Origin: CAZBGL01 sp964491375
GTDB taxonomy: Bacteria > Desulfobacterota > Deferrisomatia > Deferrisomatales > Deferrisomataceae
Length of the DNA stretch: 64,000 nucleotides
NCBI GenBank assembly: GCA_964491375.1
Contig: CAZBGL010000068.1
Coordinates: forward strand, 5,068-69,067
Direction: 5' to 3'
The position numbers were made by a program, and so were the translations under genes. Each line of letters begins with the position of its first letter. The first letter of the stretch is position 1. Positions 1 to 9,117 of the stretch are shown here, piece by piece. Under the pieces are notes generated by a model. That model saw only the letters and a list, made by a program, of their open reading frames with translations, did no database searches and was not told where the DNA came from.

Positions 1-1302
1 GACGCGCAGCGGCCGGCCCGGCAGGTCCTGGTGGACCCAGATCTTGCGGGACTCCAGGTCCTTTCGGCACAAGAACAGGACCCTCTGGACCAGCTCCTGA
101 ACCGCCACGGTCTGGACGTGGCCCCGGCTCTGGCGGGAGAACTGCAACAGGTCCCGCACGATGTGATCGAGCCGGCCGATCTCCTCGATGATCTTCTCGA
201 TGAACCGGCTGCGCGGGTCGGCGTCCTCCAGCCGCCCCTGCAGGATCTGGACCAGCCCCCGGATGCCGGCGAGGGGATTCCGGATCTCGTGGGCCACCCC
301 GGCGGCGAGCGTGCCCAGGGCCGTGAGCCGGGACATGCGCTGGAGCGTCTCCTCGATCTTGACCCGCTCGGTCACGTCCCACCCGATGGCCACGGCCCCG
401 GCCTGTCCGCTGCCCGGGTCCTGGAGCGGAGCCGTGGACACGTGCAGGAGCCGGGGAGGCGGGCCCGGCAGGCGCAGCGTCCGGTCGCGCGCCGGCCGTC
501 CCCGGAGGGCGTCACCGAGGAGTCTCCGGAGGGGCCCGGCCGCGGCTTGGACGGGGGGCGGGAGGGTCTCCCAGGCTACGGGCCCCCGGACCTCGGGGAG
601 GCCCAGCAGGGTTCGGGCGGCCGGGTTGGCGGCCGTGATCCGGTTGTGGCAGTCCACGGTCACGATGGCCGCGGGGAGGTTCCGGAACACGGTCTCCAGG
701 AAGAGCTGTAGGCGGCGGACCTCCCGGCTCTTTTCCTCGACCAGGCGTTCCAGATCCTGGCTCCAGCGGAGCCCCTCGATGGCCACCCCGATCTGGCGTG
801 CGAAGATCTCCAGGAAGAACGTATCCGTGTCGGTGATCGGCCGGCGCGAGTAGAACTTGTCGATGGTGAGCACCCCGATGGGCTTCTCCCGCCCGAGGAT
901 CGGCACGGCGCAGTACTCGGGGGTGTTGCTGGTGGCATACCGGAACTTCGGGGACACCCGCGGGTCGTGGGGGGCATCGCGCACGTGGATCAGCCGGCCC
1001 GTGCGCAGCGCGTCGATCTCCACCGACCGCTCGCGGGTCAAGTCGTAGCCGATTCGGCGTCGGATGACCCCGCCGTGCTCCATCCGGATGAGATCGATGG
1101 CGGCCACCACCCGGAGGTAATCGCCCTCCACCAGGTAGATCAGCCCCCGGTCGAATCCCAGCCCCTCGAACGCCTTGACCACGAGCACGTGCAACAGTTC
1201 GTCCATGCTGCGCGCCTCGTGGAGGGCGATGTTCATGTCGTTGAGGGCGACGAGAGCCCTGCGATACAGCTCGGCGCGGGACTCCTGGTGGGCCACGTTC
1301 AC
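1..1302 (-). CDS. Sensor histidine kinase (GAF-PAS-HisKA), C-terminus outside window
   Basis: Partial gene: 434 codons are visible and the ATPase domain lies beyond base 1. Order in the visible part: a GAF-type domain (about residues 20-190), a short coiled linker rich in E/R/K, a PAS domain (about 205-320, starting near LFLETVFRNLPAAIVTVD), and a HisKA dimerisation domain with H-box GVAHEIRNPLAG, the phospho-acceptor being His338. No membrane segment is visible, so it is probably a cytoplasmic sensor. The HisKA family autophosphorylates on this His and passes the phosphate to a response regulator, none of which is seen here. The start is uncertain. GTG at 1302 is the first plausible codon after moaA (65 bp away), but its AGGGG is too close. 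An ATG at MNIALHE is an alternative. It follows moaA in the same direction. Confidence 0.85.
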   Translation of the reverse strand, partial: MNVAHQESRAELYRRALVALNDMNIALHEARSMDELLHVLVVKAFEGLGFDRGLIYLVEGDYLRVVAAIDLIRMEHGGVIRRRIGYDLTRERSVEIDALRTGRLIHVRDAPHDPRVSPKFRYATSNTPEYCAVPILGREKPIGVLTIDKFYSRRPITDTDTFFLEIFARQIGVAIEGLRWSQDLERLVEEKSREVRRLQLFLETVFRNLPAAIVTVDCHNRITAANPAARTLLGLPEVRGPVAWETLPPPVQAAAGPLRRLLGDALRGRPARDRTLRLPGPPPRLLHVSTAPLQDPGSGQAGAVAIGWDVTERVKIEETLQRMSRLTALGTLAAGVAHEIRNPLAGIRGLVQILQGRLEDADPRSRFIEKIIEEIGRLDHIVRDLLQFSRQSRGHVQTVAVQELVQRVLFLCRKDLESRKIWVHQDLPGRPLRV

Positions 1303-1366
1303 CCCCTGTGGCGGGCCGGCAGGGGCCCCGGGGAGGTCGGTTCTGCTCGGGGAACGAAACGGGGGC

Positions 1367-2359
1367 TCATCCTCCCACGCGGTTCATGGCCGGGCGGTCG
1401 GCCTCGCGGGCCGGAACGGAACACTCCATGCCGTGGCCGGGCGGTTTTCGGGCCACCGCGTCGCGCAGCACGGCCTCGAGCACGCCGTCGTCCACCCCCG
1501 ACCGGAGCACCCGGCGCAAGTCGATCTCCCGGTTCGAGAACAGACACGTCCGCAGCCGCCCCGCGGCCGTGAGGCGCAGCCGGTTGCAGGTGCCGCAGAA
1601 GTGGTCGCTCAGGGGACTGATCACGCCGATCCGGGTACCGTCGGGCAGCCGGTAGGTGCGGCTGGGGCCAGTGGAACCGGGCTCGCGGAGCGGTTCCAGG
1701 CGGAAGCGGGCGGACAGCCGCTCCAACACCTCGGCCGCCGGGATCACCCGCGACTCGTCCCACGCCCCCCCTCCGGGCATGAACTCGATGAACCGGACCT
1801 CCACGCCTTCCACACGGGCGAACTCCACGAAATCGGGCAGTTCGTCGTCGTTCACCCCCCGCATCGCCACCACGTTCACCTTGACCGGTTGGAGACCGTG
1901 TTGCCGGGCGGCCCGGATCCCGGCCAGCACCCGATCGAGGCCGTTCCGCCGGGCGATCCGCTCGAACCGTTCGGGCCGCAGGGTGTCCAGGCTCACGTTC
2001 ACACGCCGCAGCCCCGCACGCCGGAGCTGTGCCGCGGCCTCGGCCAGAAGGATCCCGTTGGTGGTCAGGCACAGGTCCCGCACGCCCGACAGCCGGGCCA
2101 GTTCCCACAGGAACCCCAGGATCCCCTTCCGGACGAGGGGCTCGCCCCCGGTCACGCGGATCTTCCAGATGCCGAGCCGCACGGCCACCCGGGCGACCCG
2201 GAGGAGCTCTTCGTACGAAAGGATCTCGGTGGGGTCCAGGGATGGCACGCCCTCCTCGGGCATGCAGTAGGCGCACCGCAGGTTGCACCGATCCGTGACC
2301 GATATCCTCAGGTAGTTGATGATCCGGTGGTACCGGTCTCGCAGGGCCGGTTGCGTCAT
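1367..2359 (-). CDS. moaA: GTP 3',8-cyclase MoaA (molybdenum cofactor biosynthesis)
   Basis: 330 aa, full length for the family. This radical SAM enzyme converts GTP to 3',8-cyclo-GTP in the first step of molybdopterin synthesis, with MoaC. The N-terminal 4Fe-4S motif CNLRCAYC (CX3CX2C) lies at about residues 26-33 after RISVTDR. The SAM-binding TGGEP follows. The second, C-terminal cluster motif is visible as CGTCNRLRLTAAGRLRTC. The protein ends in GG (NRVGG), the essential C-terminal double-glycine tail of MoaA. The ATG overlaps the stop of the upstream PBP gene (ATGA). The other cofactor genes in the window (moaB-like and MOSC) are about 59 kb away, so the pathway is scattered. Confidence 0.95.
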   Translation of the reverse strand: MTQPALRDRYHRIINYLRISVTDRCNLRCAYCMPEEGVPSLDPTEILSYEELLRVARVAVRLGIWKIRVTGGEPLVRKGILGFLWELARLSGVRDLCLTTNGILLAEAAAQLRRAGLRRVNVSLDTLRPERFERIARRNGLDRVLAGIRAARQHGLQPVKVNVVAMRGVNDDELPDFVEFARVEGVEVRFIEFMPGGGAWDESRVIPAAEVLERLSARFRLEPLREPGSTGPSRTYRLPDGTRIGVISPLSDHFCGTCNRLRLTAAGRLRTCLFSNREIDLRRVLRSGVDDGVLEAVLRDAVARKPPGHGMECSVPAREADRPAMNRVGG

Positions 2360-4662
2360 TGGAGCATCTCCAGGGCACCCGGGTCCCGGGGATCCAGTGC
2401 GGGTCCGGCCGGGGCGGTCTCCGCCGAACCGTCCCCCAGGGGGGCCGGACCCGGAACGGTGCCCCGGACGAACGCGGCTGTGAACGTCCGACGGCTCTCC
2501 GGGCCGGCCAGGAAGCCGGTGTCCGCGTCGATCCGCGCGAACTCAACCCCTTCGGGCACGGCGAACTCCTCGGCGGGCCGGTCCTCCACGGCCTGCCTCA
2601 TGAAGTCGAGCCAGATGGGGGCCGCGGCACGCCCCCCGGTCTCCCTCCGGCCCAGGCTGCGGCCGTCGTCGTACCCCACCCAGACCACGGTCACGAGGTC
2701 CGGGGTGAACCCCGCGAACCAGGCGTCGCGGTACTCGTTCGTGGTGCCCGTCTTGCCGGCGCACGGGCGGCCGAGCGCCCGCACCCTCCGGCCCGTTCCC
2801 TCTCGCACCACGCCGCGCATCATGTCCGTGACCACGTAGGCGATTTCCGGGGAGAGGACCCGCTCCCCCGGACCCGGATCGAACCGGAACAGCTCGTGGC
2901 CCTCCCGGTCCTCCACCCGGAGCAGGAACACGGGATCGTGCCGCTCTCCGCCCCCCGGGAACGCCGTGTACACGGCCGCCAGATCCAGGGGGCTCAGGGT
3001 GGGAGACCCCAGGGCCAGGGACAGGTCCGGGCTGATCTGCGCCCGGAGCCCTAGGCGTTTCAGGAAGTCCACGGCATACGGCACGCCGATCTCCCGGAGC
3101 ACCTTGACCGTGACCACGTTCCGGGAACGCACCAGCGCCTCCCGAAGCGTGGTGGCCCCGTGGAACCGCTGGGAGTAGTTCCGGGGCTTCCAGTCGCCCC
3201 GGAGGTCGGCAGACCGGTACACCACCGGCGCATCGTAGACCAGGGTGGCCGGGGTGTACCCCTTGGCCAGGGCCGCGGCGTACAGCAGGGGCTTGATGGC
3301 CGAGCCCGGCTGGCGGCGGGCCTGAACGGCCCGGTTGAACTGGCTCCGGCCGAAGTCGTACCCGCCCACGAGGGCGAGCACCTCGCCCGTGCGAGCGTCC
3401 AGGCATACCAGGGCTCCCTCCACCTCGGGCTCCTGGGCCAGTTCCGCCGTGAGACGGCCGTGTTCGTCGGCACGCACGTCGCACCAGATCACGTCCCCGG
3501 GGGAGAGAACCCCGGGAGGCGACCCGTTCCGCCCCAGGGCCCACTCCATGGCCTCCGCGGGAAGCGGCAGCTCGGTTCCGCCGGCGAGCACCGTGGCCCC
3601 GAGGGAGTCCACTCGCAGGACCAGCGCCTTGACCCGCTGGCCGGGTTCGGGGGGAGGGCCCTCGGCGAACGGCCCGGGGGCGTCCGGGCTGCGGTGCTCC
3701 ACCGGTCCCCGGTAGCCGGCCCGGCGGTCCAGGGCCTCGAGCCCTCGGCGCAGGGCCCGGCGGGCCGCTTCCTGGAGTCGGCTGTCCATGGTGGTGACCA
3801 CCCGCAGGCCCCCCTCGAGCAGGGCGTCCCGTCCGTACCGCGCAACGACCACGCGGCGCACCTGGTCGGTGAAATAGGGACTCACCCGGCCCAGGGGATT
3901 GCGGTACCCGGCCAACTCGAGCGGTCCGGAGGCCGCCCGTTCCATCTCGCGTTGGGTGATCCAGCCCTCCTCCACCATGCGCTCCAGCACGTACCGCCGG
4001 CGCTCCAACGCGCGCTCGGGATGTCGGTAGGGATCGTACCGGCTGGGTGCGCGCGGCAATCCCGCCAGCAGGGCCGCCTGGGCCAGGCTCAACTCCTGGC
4101 TGGAGATGCCGAAATAGACCTCAGAGGCGGACTCGATCCCGTACGCGCCGTGGCCGAGGTAGATCTGGTTCAGATACAGGAACAGGATCTGCTGCTTGGT
4201 GAGGTGGCGCTCCATGCGGACCGCCAATACCGCCTCCCGGATCTTGCGCCGTAGGCTCCGCTCCGGGGACAGGAGCAGGGACTTGGCCACCTGCTGGGTG
4301 ATGGTGCTCCCCCCTTGGACGACGCGGCCCTCCCGGAGGTTGGTCCAGGCGGCGCGCACGATACCCGCCAGGTCCAGCCCCTCGTGGGAGAAGAAGCCGC
4401 TGTCCTCGGCCGCGAGGAACGCGCGTACCACGTGCTCCGGTAGGATGGAAGGGTCCACGAGCTTGCGCCGTTCCCGGTAGAACTCGGCCATGAGCACACC
4501 GTCCCGGCTCCACACCGTGGTGGTGAGAGGCGGGCGGTACCGGCGCAGGCTGTCGAGGTTCGGGAGCCCCGACAGAAGGATCCAAAACCATATGCCCACC
4601 GCGGCGGCGGACGCGGCGGTGGCGAGGAGGAACACGAGGCCCCAGCGGGCCGCTCGGCGCAT
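2356..4662 (-). CDS. Class A penicillin-binding protein (PBP1A family)
   Basis: 768 aa bifunctional peptidoglycan glycosyltransferase/transpeptidase. One N-terminal membrane anchor (about residues 8-30) leaves the rest periplasmic. The GT51 domain shows EDSGFFSHEG (catalytic Glu86) and GGSTITQQVAKS. An OB-like insert follows at about 320-430. The transpeptidase domain has the nucleophile motif SAIKP (Ser454), SRN (SRNVVTVKVL) and KTG (KTGTTNEYRDAWF, Lys637), so all catalytic motifs are intact. The C-terminal tail is Pro/Ala rich. It is transcribed with moaA (ATGA overlap), apparently only a positional operon. A candidate promoter lies in the 89-bp divergent spacer. Confidence 0.94.
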   Translation of the reverse strand: MRRAARWGLVFLLATAASAAAVGIWFWILLSGLPNLDSLRRYRPPLTTTVWSRDGVLMAEFYRERRKLVDPSILPEHVVRAFLAAEDSGFFSHEGLDLAGIVRAAWTNLREGRVVQGGSTITQQVAKSLLLSPERSLRRKIREAVLAVRMERHLTKQQILFLYLNQIYLGHGAYGIESASEVYFGISSQELSLAQAALLAGLPRAPSRYDPYRHPERALERRRYVLERMVEEGWITQREMERAASGPLELAGYRNPLGRVSPYFTDQVRRVVVARYGRDALLEGGLRVVTTMDSRLQEAARRALRRGLEALDRRAGYRGPVEHRSPDAPGPFAEGPPPEPGQRVKALVLRVDSLGATVLAGGTELPLPAEAMEWALGRNGSPPGVLSPGDVIWCDVRADEHGRLTAELAQEPEVEGALVCLDARTGEVLALVGGYDFGRSQFNRAVQARRQPGSAIKPLLYAAALAKGYTPATLVYDAPVVYRSADLRGDWKPRNYSQRFHGATTLREALVRSRNVVTVKVLREIGVPYAVDFLKRLGLRAQISPDLSLALGSPTLSPLDLAAVYTAFPGGGERHDPVFLLRVEDREGHELFRFDPGPGERVLSPEIAYVVTDMMRGVVREGTGRRVRALGRPCAGKTGTTNEYRDAWFAGFTPDLVTVVWVGYDDGRSLGRRETGGRAAAPIWLDFMRQAVEDRPAEEFAVPEGVEFARIDADTGFLAGPESRRTFTAAFVRGTVPGPAPLGDGSAETAPAGPALDPRDPGALEMLQ

Positions 4663-4704
4663 GAGCGTCTTTCCCGGTTCGGTTGGCCGACTGAGAATTT
4701 TCTA

Positions 4705-4733
4705 ACTTAACACACGCGGAAAAACAGCGACAA
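4705..4733 (-). promoter_or_regulatory. Candidate sigma70 promoter for the PBP1A-moaA unit
   Basis: On the minus strand TTGTCG (4733-4728) and TTAAGT (4710-4705) are separated by 17 bp in the AT-richer divergent spacer. The -35 is fair and the -10 is poor, so this is tentative. Confidence 0.4.
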
Positions 4734-4751
4734 GGAACCCCTCGGGCCGCG

Positions 4752-6389
4752 ATGATGCCGACCCCTGCCCCCGACGCCCACGTACTGCTGCCCGACCGCC
4801 AGATCGAGGGGGCCCTCACGGGCCTGTACCGCAGCGTGAGCGCGGCCCAGTTCTATCCTCCGTACCATCCCCAGTTGCGCGAGGCGGTGAGCCAGGGATA
4901 CCGCGCGTGGCGGTCGGCCGAGGCGGATTGCCGGTGGACGGAGCCGGGGCTTGAGTACCGCGCCGGCGGGCTTTGGCTCGGCGAGCTCCGCGTGGGCGAA
5001 CGCAATCCCGCCATCGCCAGCTTGGCGCGAACGTTTGCCTCGCATGGCATCCACCGGGTCCGGGTGCGGCGCCCCCTTTCCCGGGATGCGTTCGCCTATT
5101 GGGCGGGGCTGCTGGCCTCGAACCCCGATGCTCTCACCGACCGGGGCGGCATCGCAGGGGCATGGGAGCAGGGGGTCTACAGTCCGTTTCTCGAGATCCG
5201 GGCGGCCCGGGCCGTGGCCGGCCGGGAATCGTTGCGGGCCGGCCGGCCGAGGGATCGGGGCTGGGGCGAGGGCCTCCCGTCCGGCATTGAGGCCCGCGTG
5301 CTCTCCGACCCCATGGTCCAGGCCCGCATCGCTATGCTCCAGTCCCGAAGCCCCCGGGAACGGCGCGTGCTGGACCTGCTGCTTCGGCTTTCGCGCGAGC
5401 CGGACATGGCGCGGTTCCTGGACATCCTCCGCCGGATTGCCCGACACGCCGGCGAGTACCTGGAGGAGGACCGGTTCCGGGAGGCCTACGCGGTGGTGCT
5501 CTACCTGTTCCGCGAGGCCCAGAACATGGACGCCCTGGGCGACGCGGATCGGAGGGACTATCTCCTGGACACGGTGCGGCTCCTGGTGCGGGGCGAGTTC
5601 CTCTCGTGGTTGATCGAACGGGTGGCGTCGGATGCGGAGTCGCAGGACGCGGAAGCCGGCGCCTACGTGCTGAGGGTAGTGGGGGAGCGGGCCGTGGTTC
5701 CCCTGATCAACGCCCTCGTGGCGGAAAAGCGGCGCCTGGGCCGGCGTCGCCTGGTGGACGTACTGGTGAGCATCGGCCCGCCCGTGGTTCCCTACGCGGT
5801 GCGAATGCTGGAAGACCAGCGCTGGTTCGTGGTGCGCAACATGGTCACCGTCCTCGGGGGAATCGGGACCCAGGAGGCCATCCGCGCGGTGCTCCGGATC
5901 AGCCGGGACCCGGATCCCCGGATCCGGAAAGAGGCGGCGCGGGTGCTCGGCCGAGCAGCCGGCCCCGAGGTGGAGGACCGGATCGTGGAGCTCATGGAGG
6001 ATCCGGATCCGTCGGTGCGGCTGATGGCGATATCCGCGGCCGGGAGCCTGCGTACCCCCGTCATGATGGAGGCCCTGTGGGACCTCTACCGCGCCATCCC
6101 GATCCGCTCTTCGGAGTGGGCCTTGAAGCCGGCCGTGCTCCAGGCCGTGGGCCGGAGCGGCCTTCGGGAAGCCGTGCCGCGGGTCGTGGAGGAGTTGCGT
6201 CGGAAACACTGGTTTCACCGCCGTCGGTGGACCGAGGTGAGACGTGCGGCCATCCAGGCCCTGGGAGACCTGGGAGGCCCCGAGGCGGTGGCCGCGCTGG
6301 AAGCGGTGGTGGAGGACGATCCTTCGGCCGAACTGCGGGCGGCGGCCCGGCGGGCCCTGGCGGCCGCCCGGGGAACGATGGACCGATGA
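4752..6389 (+). CDS. HEAT-repeat protein of unknown function
   Basis: 545 aa, cytoplasmic, no signal peptide. The N-terminal 160 residues are a non-repeat region beginning LLPDRQIEGALTGLYRSVSAAQFYPPYHPQL. Its 'YPPYHPQL' segment resembles the 'YPEGH' segment at the start of the HD-GYP protein encoded next (ALYPEGHGAIRRALD), so the two may share an N-terminal module. From about residue 310 to the end there are HEAT/PBS-lyase-type repeats (for example GGIGTQEAIRAVLRISRDPDPRIRKEAARVLGRA in shortened form: DPDPRIRKEAARVLG, DPDPSVRLMAISAAG, DPSAELRAAARRAL). Such repeats act as protein-binding scaffolds. The stop overlaps the ATG of the HD-GYP gene (ATGA), arguing for a common signalling role. ATG 4755 is an alternative start. 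Confidence 0.8.
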   Translation: MMPTPAPDAHVLLPDRQIEGALTGLYRSVSAAQFYPPYHPQLREAVSQGYRAWRSAEADCRWTEPGLEYRAGGLWLGELRVGERNPAIASLARTFASHGIHRVRVRRPLSRDAFAYWAGLLASNPDALTDRGGIAGAWEQGVYSPFLEIRAARAVAGRESLRAGRPRDRGWGEGLPSGIEARVLSDPMVQARIAMLQSRSPRERRVLDLLLRLSREPDMARFLDILRRIARHAGEYLEEDRFREAYAVVLYLFREAQNMDALGDADRRDYLLDTVRLLVRGEFLSWLIERVASDAESQDAEAGAYVLRVVGERAVVPLINALVAEKRRLGRRRLVDVLVSIGPPVVPYAVRMLEDQRWFVVRNMVTVLGGIGTQEAIRAVLRISRDPDPRIRKEAARVLGRAAGPEVEDRIVELMEDPDPSVRLMAISAAGSLRTPVMMEALWDLYRAIPIRSSEWALKPAVLQAVGRSGLREAVPRVVEELRRKHWFHRRRWTEVRRAAIQALGDLGGPEAVAALEAVVEDDPSAELRAAARRALAAARGTMDR

Positions 6390-7774
6390 GCGGGCGCCTG
6401 GGCCGGGATCTTGCCGAGCGATTCCTGCGGGGCTTGGTGGGGCTGGGCAAGGCCCAGGCGTTGTATCCCGAGGGCCACGGTGCCATTCGGCGGGCTTTGG
6501 ACGCGCTGGGGCCGGTGCTCGAACAGGTCATGGGAGCGCCCGAGCCCCTGCTGGTGGCCCGGACCGACGCCTACCTCATGGTGGGGGACGTGCCGTTCGT
6601 GCCCGAGGGGCCGCCGGCCGCGGACTTGGGCCGCTGGCTCCAGAACGCATCCGTGGAGGCCGTGGAGTTCGGACCCGGGGTCCGGCCCCGCGAGATCCTG
6701 CGGTTTCTGGGGTGGCTGCTGGAGCCAGGATCTGGCCCCTGGGGGGGCACCCACATCCGGATCACCCGGCTAGCTGACGAGGGGGGAGCGTGGGGCCGGG
6801 GGATCCGGACCTACCGGGAGGCGGTCGAGGCCCTGGAACAGGCCTACCGCGAGGTCCAGGAGGGCCGGATCCCGGACCCGAACCGTGCGCTCGTGTCCGT
6901 GCGCTCGTTCATGGGGCTCCTGGACGAGAACCCGGACGTGGTCCGGGGACTGGCGCTCATCAAGGACTACGATCGCTACACCTTCCACCACAGCGTGAAC
7001 GTGTGCCTGCTGTCCCTGGCCGTGGGCCAGTTCGTGGGGGCAGAGCCCTCCCTGCTCGAGGTGCTGGGCGTGGGCGGTCTGTTCCACGACATCGGCAAGA
7101 TCCGGACCCCCCCCGAGATCATCCGGAAACCCGCCCGGCTTACCCCTGCGGAATGGGACCAGATCCGCCTTCATCCGGAACACGGCCGGCGCATCGTGGA
7201 GGAAATGGGCACCGCCCCGCCGGGAGCCGCGCTGTTGGCGTATGAACACCACATGTACCGGGACGGCACGGGATACCCCTCGCAGCCGCCCGGTTACCGC
7301 CTGTTCGACTTGAGCCCGCTCGTTGCCGTGGTGGACGTGTTCGACGCCATGACCACCCATCGGCCCTACTCCCGCCCCATGCCCCTGCCCGAGGCGGTGG
7401 AGAACGTCCGGGCTGCAGCGGGAAGCCGGTTCGACCCGGAAGCCGTGCGGGCGTTCGTGGGGGTGATGGGACGCATCCCGGTGGGATCCGCCGTGCGGCT
7501 AGGGAGCGGCGAGGTGGCCGTGGTGACCCGGCTCGACGACGAAGGGCTGCCTGTGCGGGCCACGGTGGTGGCCGACGCAGCCGGCAGGCGGCTCCCCCGG
7601 GGCCAATGGCTGTCAAAGGAGATCTCACCCCGCCAGGTGCTGCGGTGGGTGGATCCCCTCGTGCACGGGATCAACCCTCACGAGGTTCTGGCGGAGGAGG
7701 GAAACCCAGGCGCCCCAACGCTTCGACGGCCGCCGCCCGGATCCGCGGGTCGTCGTGGCGGGCCAACTCCATGA
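6386..7774 (+). CDS. HD-GYP domain protein (probable cyclic-di-nucleotide phosphodiesterase)
   Basis: 462 aa. The N-terminal ~150 residues are a variable sensory region (ALYPEGHGAIRRALDAL). The C-terminal HD-GYP domain spans about 180-370. It shows HHSVNVCLL, the metal-binding HDIGK (His234-Asp235), HPEHGRRIVEEM, EHHMYRDGTGYP with an intact GYP-type signature, and DVFDAMTTHRPYSR. The family hydrolyses cyclic di-GMP (or cGAMP) to the mononucleotide. In the usual HHExxDGxGYP motif the Glu is replaced by Met here (HHMYRDGTGYP). It starts inside the stop of the HEAT gene. Its last ~35 codons run antisense over the 3' end of the gene at 7671-8261. This tail is Pro/Gly/Arg rich and may be a low-constraint extension. 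Confidence 0.88.
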   Translation: MSGRLGRDLAERFLRGLVGLGKAQALYPEGHGAIRRALDALGPVLEQVMGAPEPLLVARTDAYLMVGDVPFVPEGPPAADLGRWLQNASVEAVEFGPGVRPREILRFLGWLLEPGSGPWGGTHIRITRLADEGGAWGRGIRTYREAVEALEQAYREVQEGRIPDPNRALVSVRSFMGLLDENPDVVRGLALIKDYDRYTFHHSVNVCLLSLAVGQFVGAEPSLLEVLGVGGLFHDIGKIRTPPEIIRKPARLTPAEWDQIRLHPEHGRRIVEEMGTAPPGAALLAYEHHMYRDGTGYPSQPPGYRLFDLSPLVAVVDVFDAMTTHRPYSRPMPLPEAVENVRAAAGSRFDPEAVRAFVGVMGRIPVGSAVRLGSGEVAVVTRLDDEGLPVRATVVADAAGRRLPRGQWLSKEISPRQVLRWVDPLVHGINPHEVLAEEGNPGAPTLRRPPPGSAGRRGGPTP

Positions 7775-8261
7775 GGGTGGTCTCGGAGGGGACGTGCCCC
7801 AGGAACCCCAACGCCCGAGCCGCCGCGACCACCACCTCGGGCGAGGGGTCCCCGAGCCGGGTACGGAGGGAGGCGGCCGCTCGGCGATCTCCCAGGGCGC
7901 CCAGCACCTGTGCCGCCTTGGCTCGCACCACTGGGGCGGGGTCTCCCAGGCGCTCCACCACCCGGGAGGTGGCTCTCCAGTCCCGGTACGCCTCCACCAC
8001 CTCCAATGCGGCCACGCGCACCTCCTCGTCGGGGTGGGAGAGGCCGGCTACGGCTATCCTGAGACCGGTCTCGTCCCTCACGTCCAAGAGGGCCCGAAGC
8101 AGGCGCATCCACTCCTGCCGCTTCAGCCCCCTTAGACGCTTGGCGGCTTCCGGCAGGGCCTCCAGGAGATCCAGGCGGTCCAGCGCCTCCGAGGCGGCCA
8201 CGCGAACGTCGGAGTTCTCGTCCCGCAGGCGTTCCAGGAGCAGCCGGCGGCGAGGATGCAC
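7671..8261 (-). CDS. Small HEAT-repeat protein, distal gene of the tol-pal unit
   Basis: 196 aa made almost entirely of HEAT repeats of about 31 residues: DENSDVRVAASEALDRL, HPDEEVRVAALEVVEAY, DPAPVVRAKAAQVLGAL, DPSPEVVVAAARALGFL, DDPRIRAAAVEALGRLG. No signal peptide. The GTG start at 8261 follows cpoB by one base, with GGGGGAG at the cpoB stop serving as ribosome site. Translation therefore appears coupled to the Tol-Pal operon. The partner is unknown. The 3' end overlaps the HD-GYP gene tail-to-tail by 104 bp. Confidence 0.8.
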   Translation of the reverse strand: MHPRRRLLLERLRDENSDVRVAASEALDRLDLLEALPEAAKRLRGLKRQEWMRLLRALLDVRDETGLRIAVAGLSHPDEEVRVAALEVVEAYRDWRATSRVVERLGDPAPVVRAKAAQVLGALGDRRAAASLRTRLGDPSPEVVVAAARALGFLGHVPSETTLMELARHDDPRIRAAAVEALGRLGFPPPPEPREG

Positions 8262-8262
8262 T

Positions 8263-9117
8263 TCACTCCCCCAGCATCCTCAGTTTCTTCCGAGCGATTT
8301 CGGCCTGTTCCGAGGAAGGGTGTTCACGAAGGAGCTTTTTTAGCAGGATGCGGGCGTCCACCGGGTCGCCGATGGCGTCGAACGCAAACGCCTGCTTGAG
8401 CAGGGCGCTCGGAACCTTGTCGCTCCGGGGAAACTCCTGGACCACCTTGTCGTAGGCCAGGATCGCCTTCTCGTACTGTTCCTGCGCGTAATAGCTCTCG
8501 CCGATCCAGAAGTAGGCGTTGTCGGCGAGGTCGCTCTTGGGGTAGAGCTCCAAGAACTTCCGAAACGCTCGACGGGCGTCCTCGTACCGCTTCTTCTGGT
8601 ACAGGCCATAGGCCCTGTCGTACAGTTCGCGGCCTGTGGGAGCCCGGGGGGTCGGGAGCTCGGGGCGCTCCGGCGTCGGGGAAGGAGGCCGGACTTCGGG
8701 CTTCGGACCGGGCCGAGGGCCCTCCTCCAGGGCTTTCACGCGGCGGGACAGTTCCGCCAGTTGCTCCTCCAGCCGGGCGAGTCGGGGGCCTTCGGACGGC
8801 CCGGCAGGCCGCGGCCGGCGTTCCAAGGCGTCCACGCGGCCGAGCAGTTCCCGAACCCGTGCATCCAGAGCCTCCACCCGTTGGCCCAGATCCGCCAAGC
8901 GCTCGTTCCACTCGGCCGGGGCGCTGGGCCTTGCGGGCTCGGGGCGGGCCTTGCGCAACTCGTCCACGGCCCGCTCCAGCCGAAGCACCTGCTCCCTCAG
9001 GGCGTCGATCTGCTGTCCCTGACGGACCTGCCGTTCGGTGATCTCGCAGGAACACAAGAGGAGGAGGGCGGAGAGGGCTGCGCCCATTCCGCCCCCCCAG
9101 CCCAGGATCCTCCGCAT
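8263..9117 (-). CDS. cpoB: Tol-Pal system protein CpoB/YbgF-like lipoprotein
   Basis: 284 aa. An N-terminal lipoprotein signal ends in LLLLCSC (lipobox Cys about residue 24). Next comes a coiled-coil region with heptads (about 30-125: QQIDALREQVLRLERAVDEL, RLARLEEQLAELSRRVKALEE in shorter pieces). A Pro-rich linker follows, then C-terminal TPR repeats (about 165-284) of the YbgF type: YDRAYGLYQKKRYEDARRAF, NAYFWIGESYYAQEQYEKAI, SALLKQAFAFDAIGDPVDAR. The family coordinates outer-membrane constriction with peptidoglycan synthesis at division. E. coli CpoB is periplasmic and soluble, whereas this one looks lipid-anchored. ATG overlaps the pal stop (TGATG). Confidence 0.9.
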   Translation of the reverse strand: MRRILGWGGGMGAALSALLLLCSCEITERQVRQGQQIDALREQVLRLERAVDELRKARPEPARPSAPAEWNERLADLGQRVEALDARVRELLGRVDALERRPRPAGPSEGPRLARLEEQLAELSRRVKALEEGPRPGPKPEVRPPSPTPERPELPTPRAPTGRELYDRAYGLYQKKRYEDARRAFRKFLELYPKSDLADNAYFWIGESYYAQEQYEKAILAYDKVVQEFPRSDKVPSALLKQAFAFDAIGDPVDARILLKKLLREHPSSEQAEIARKKLRMLGE

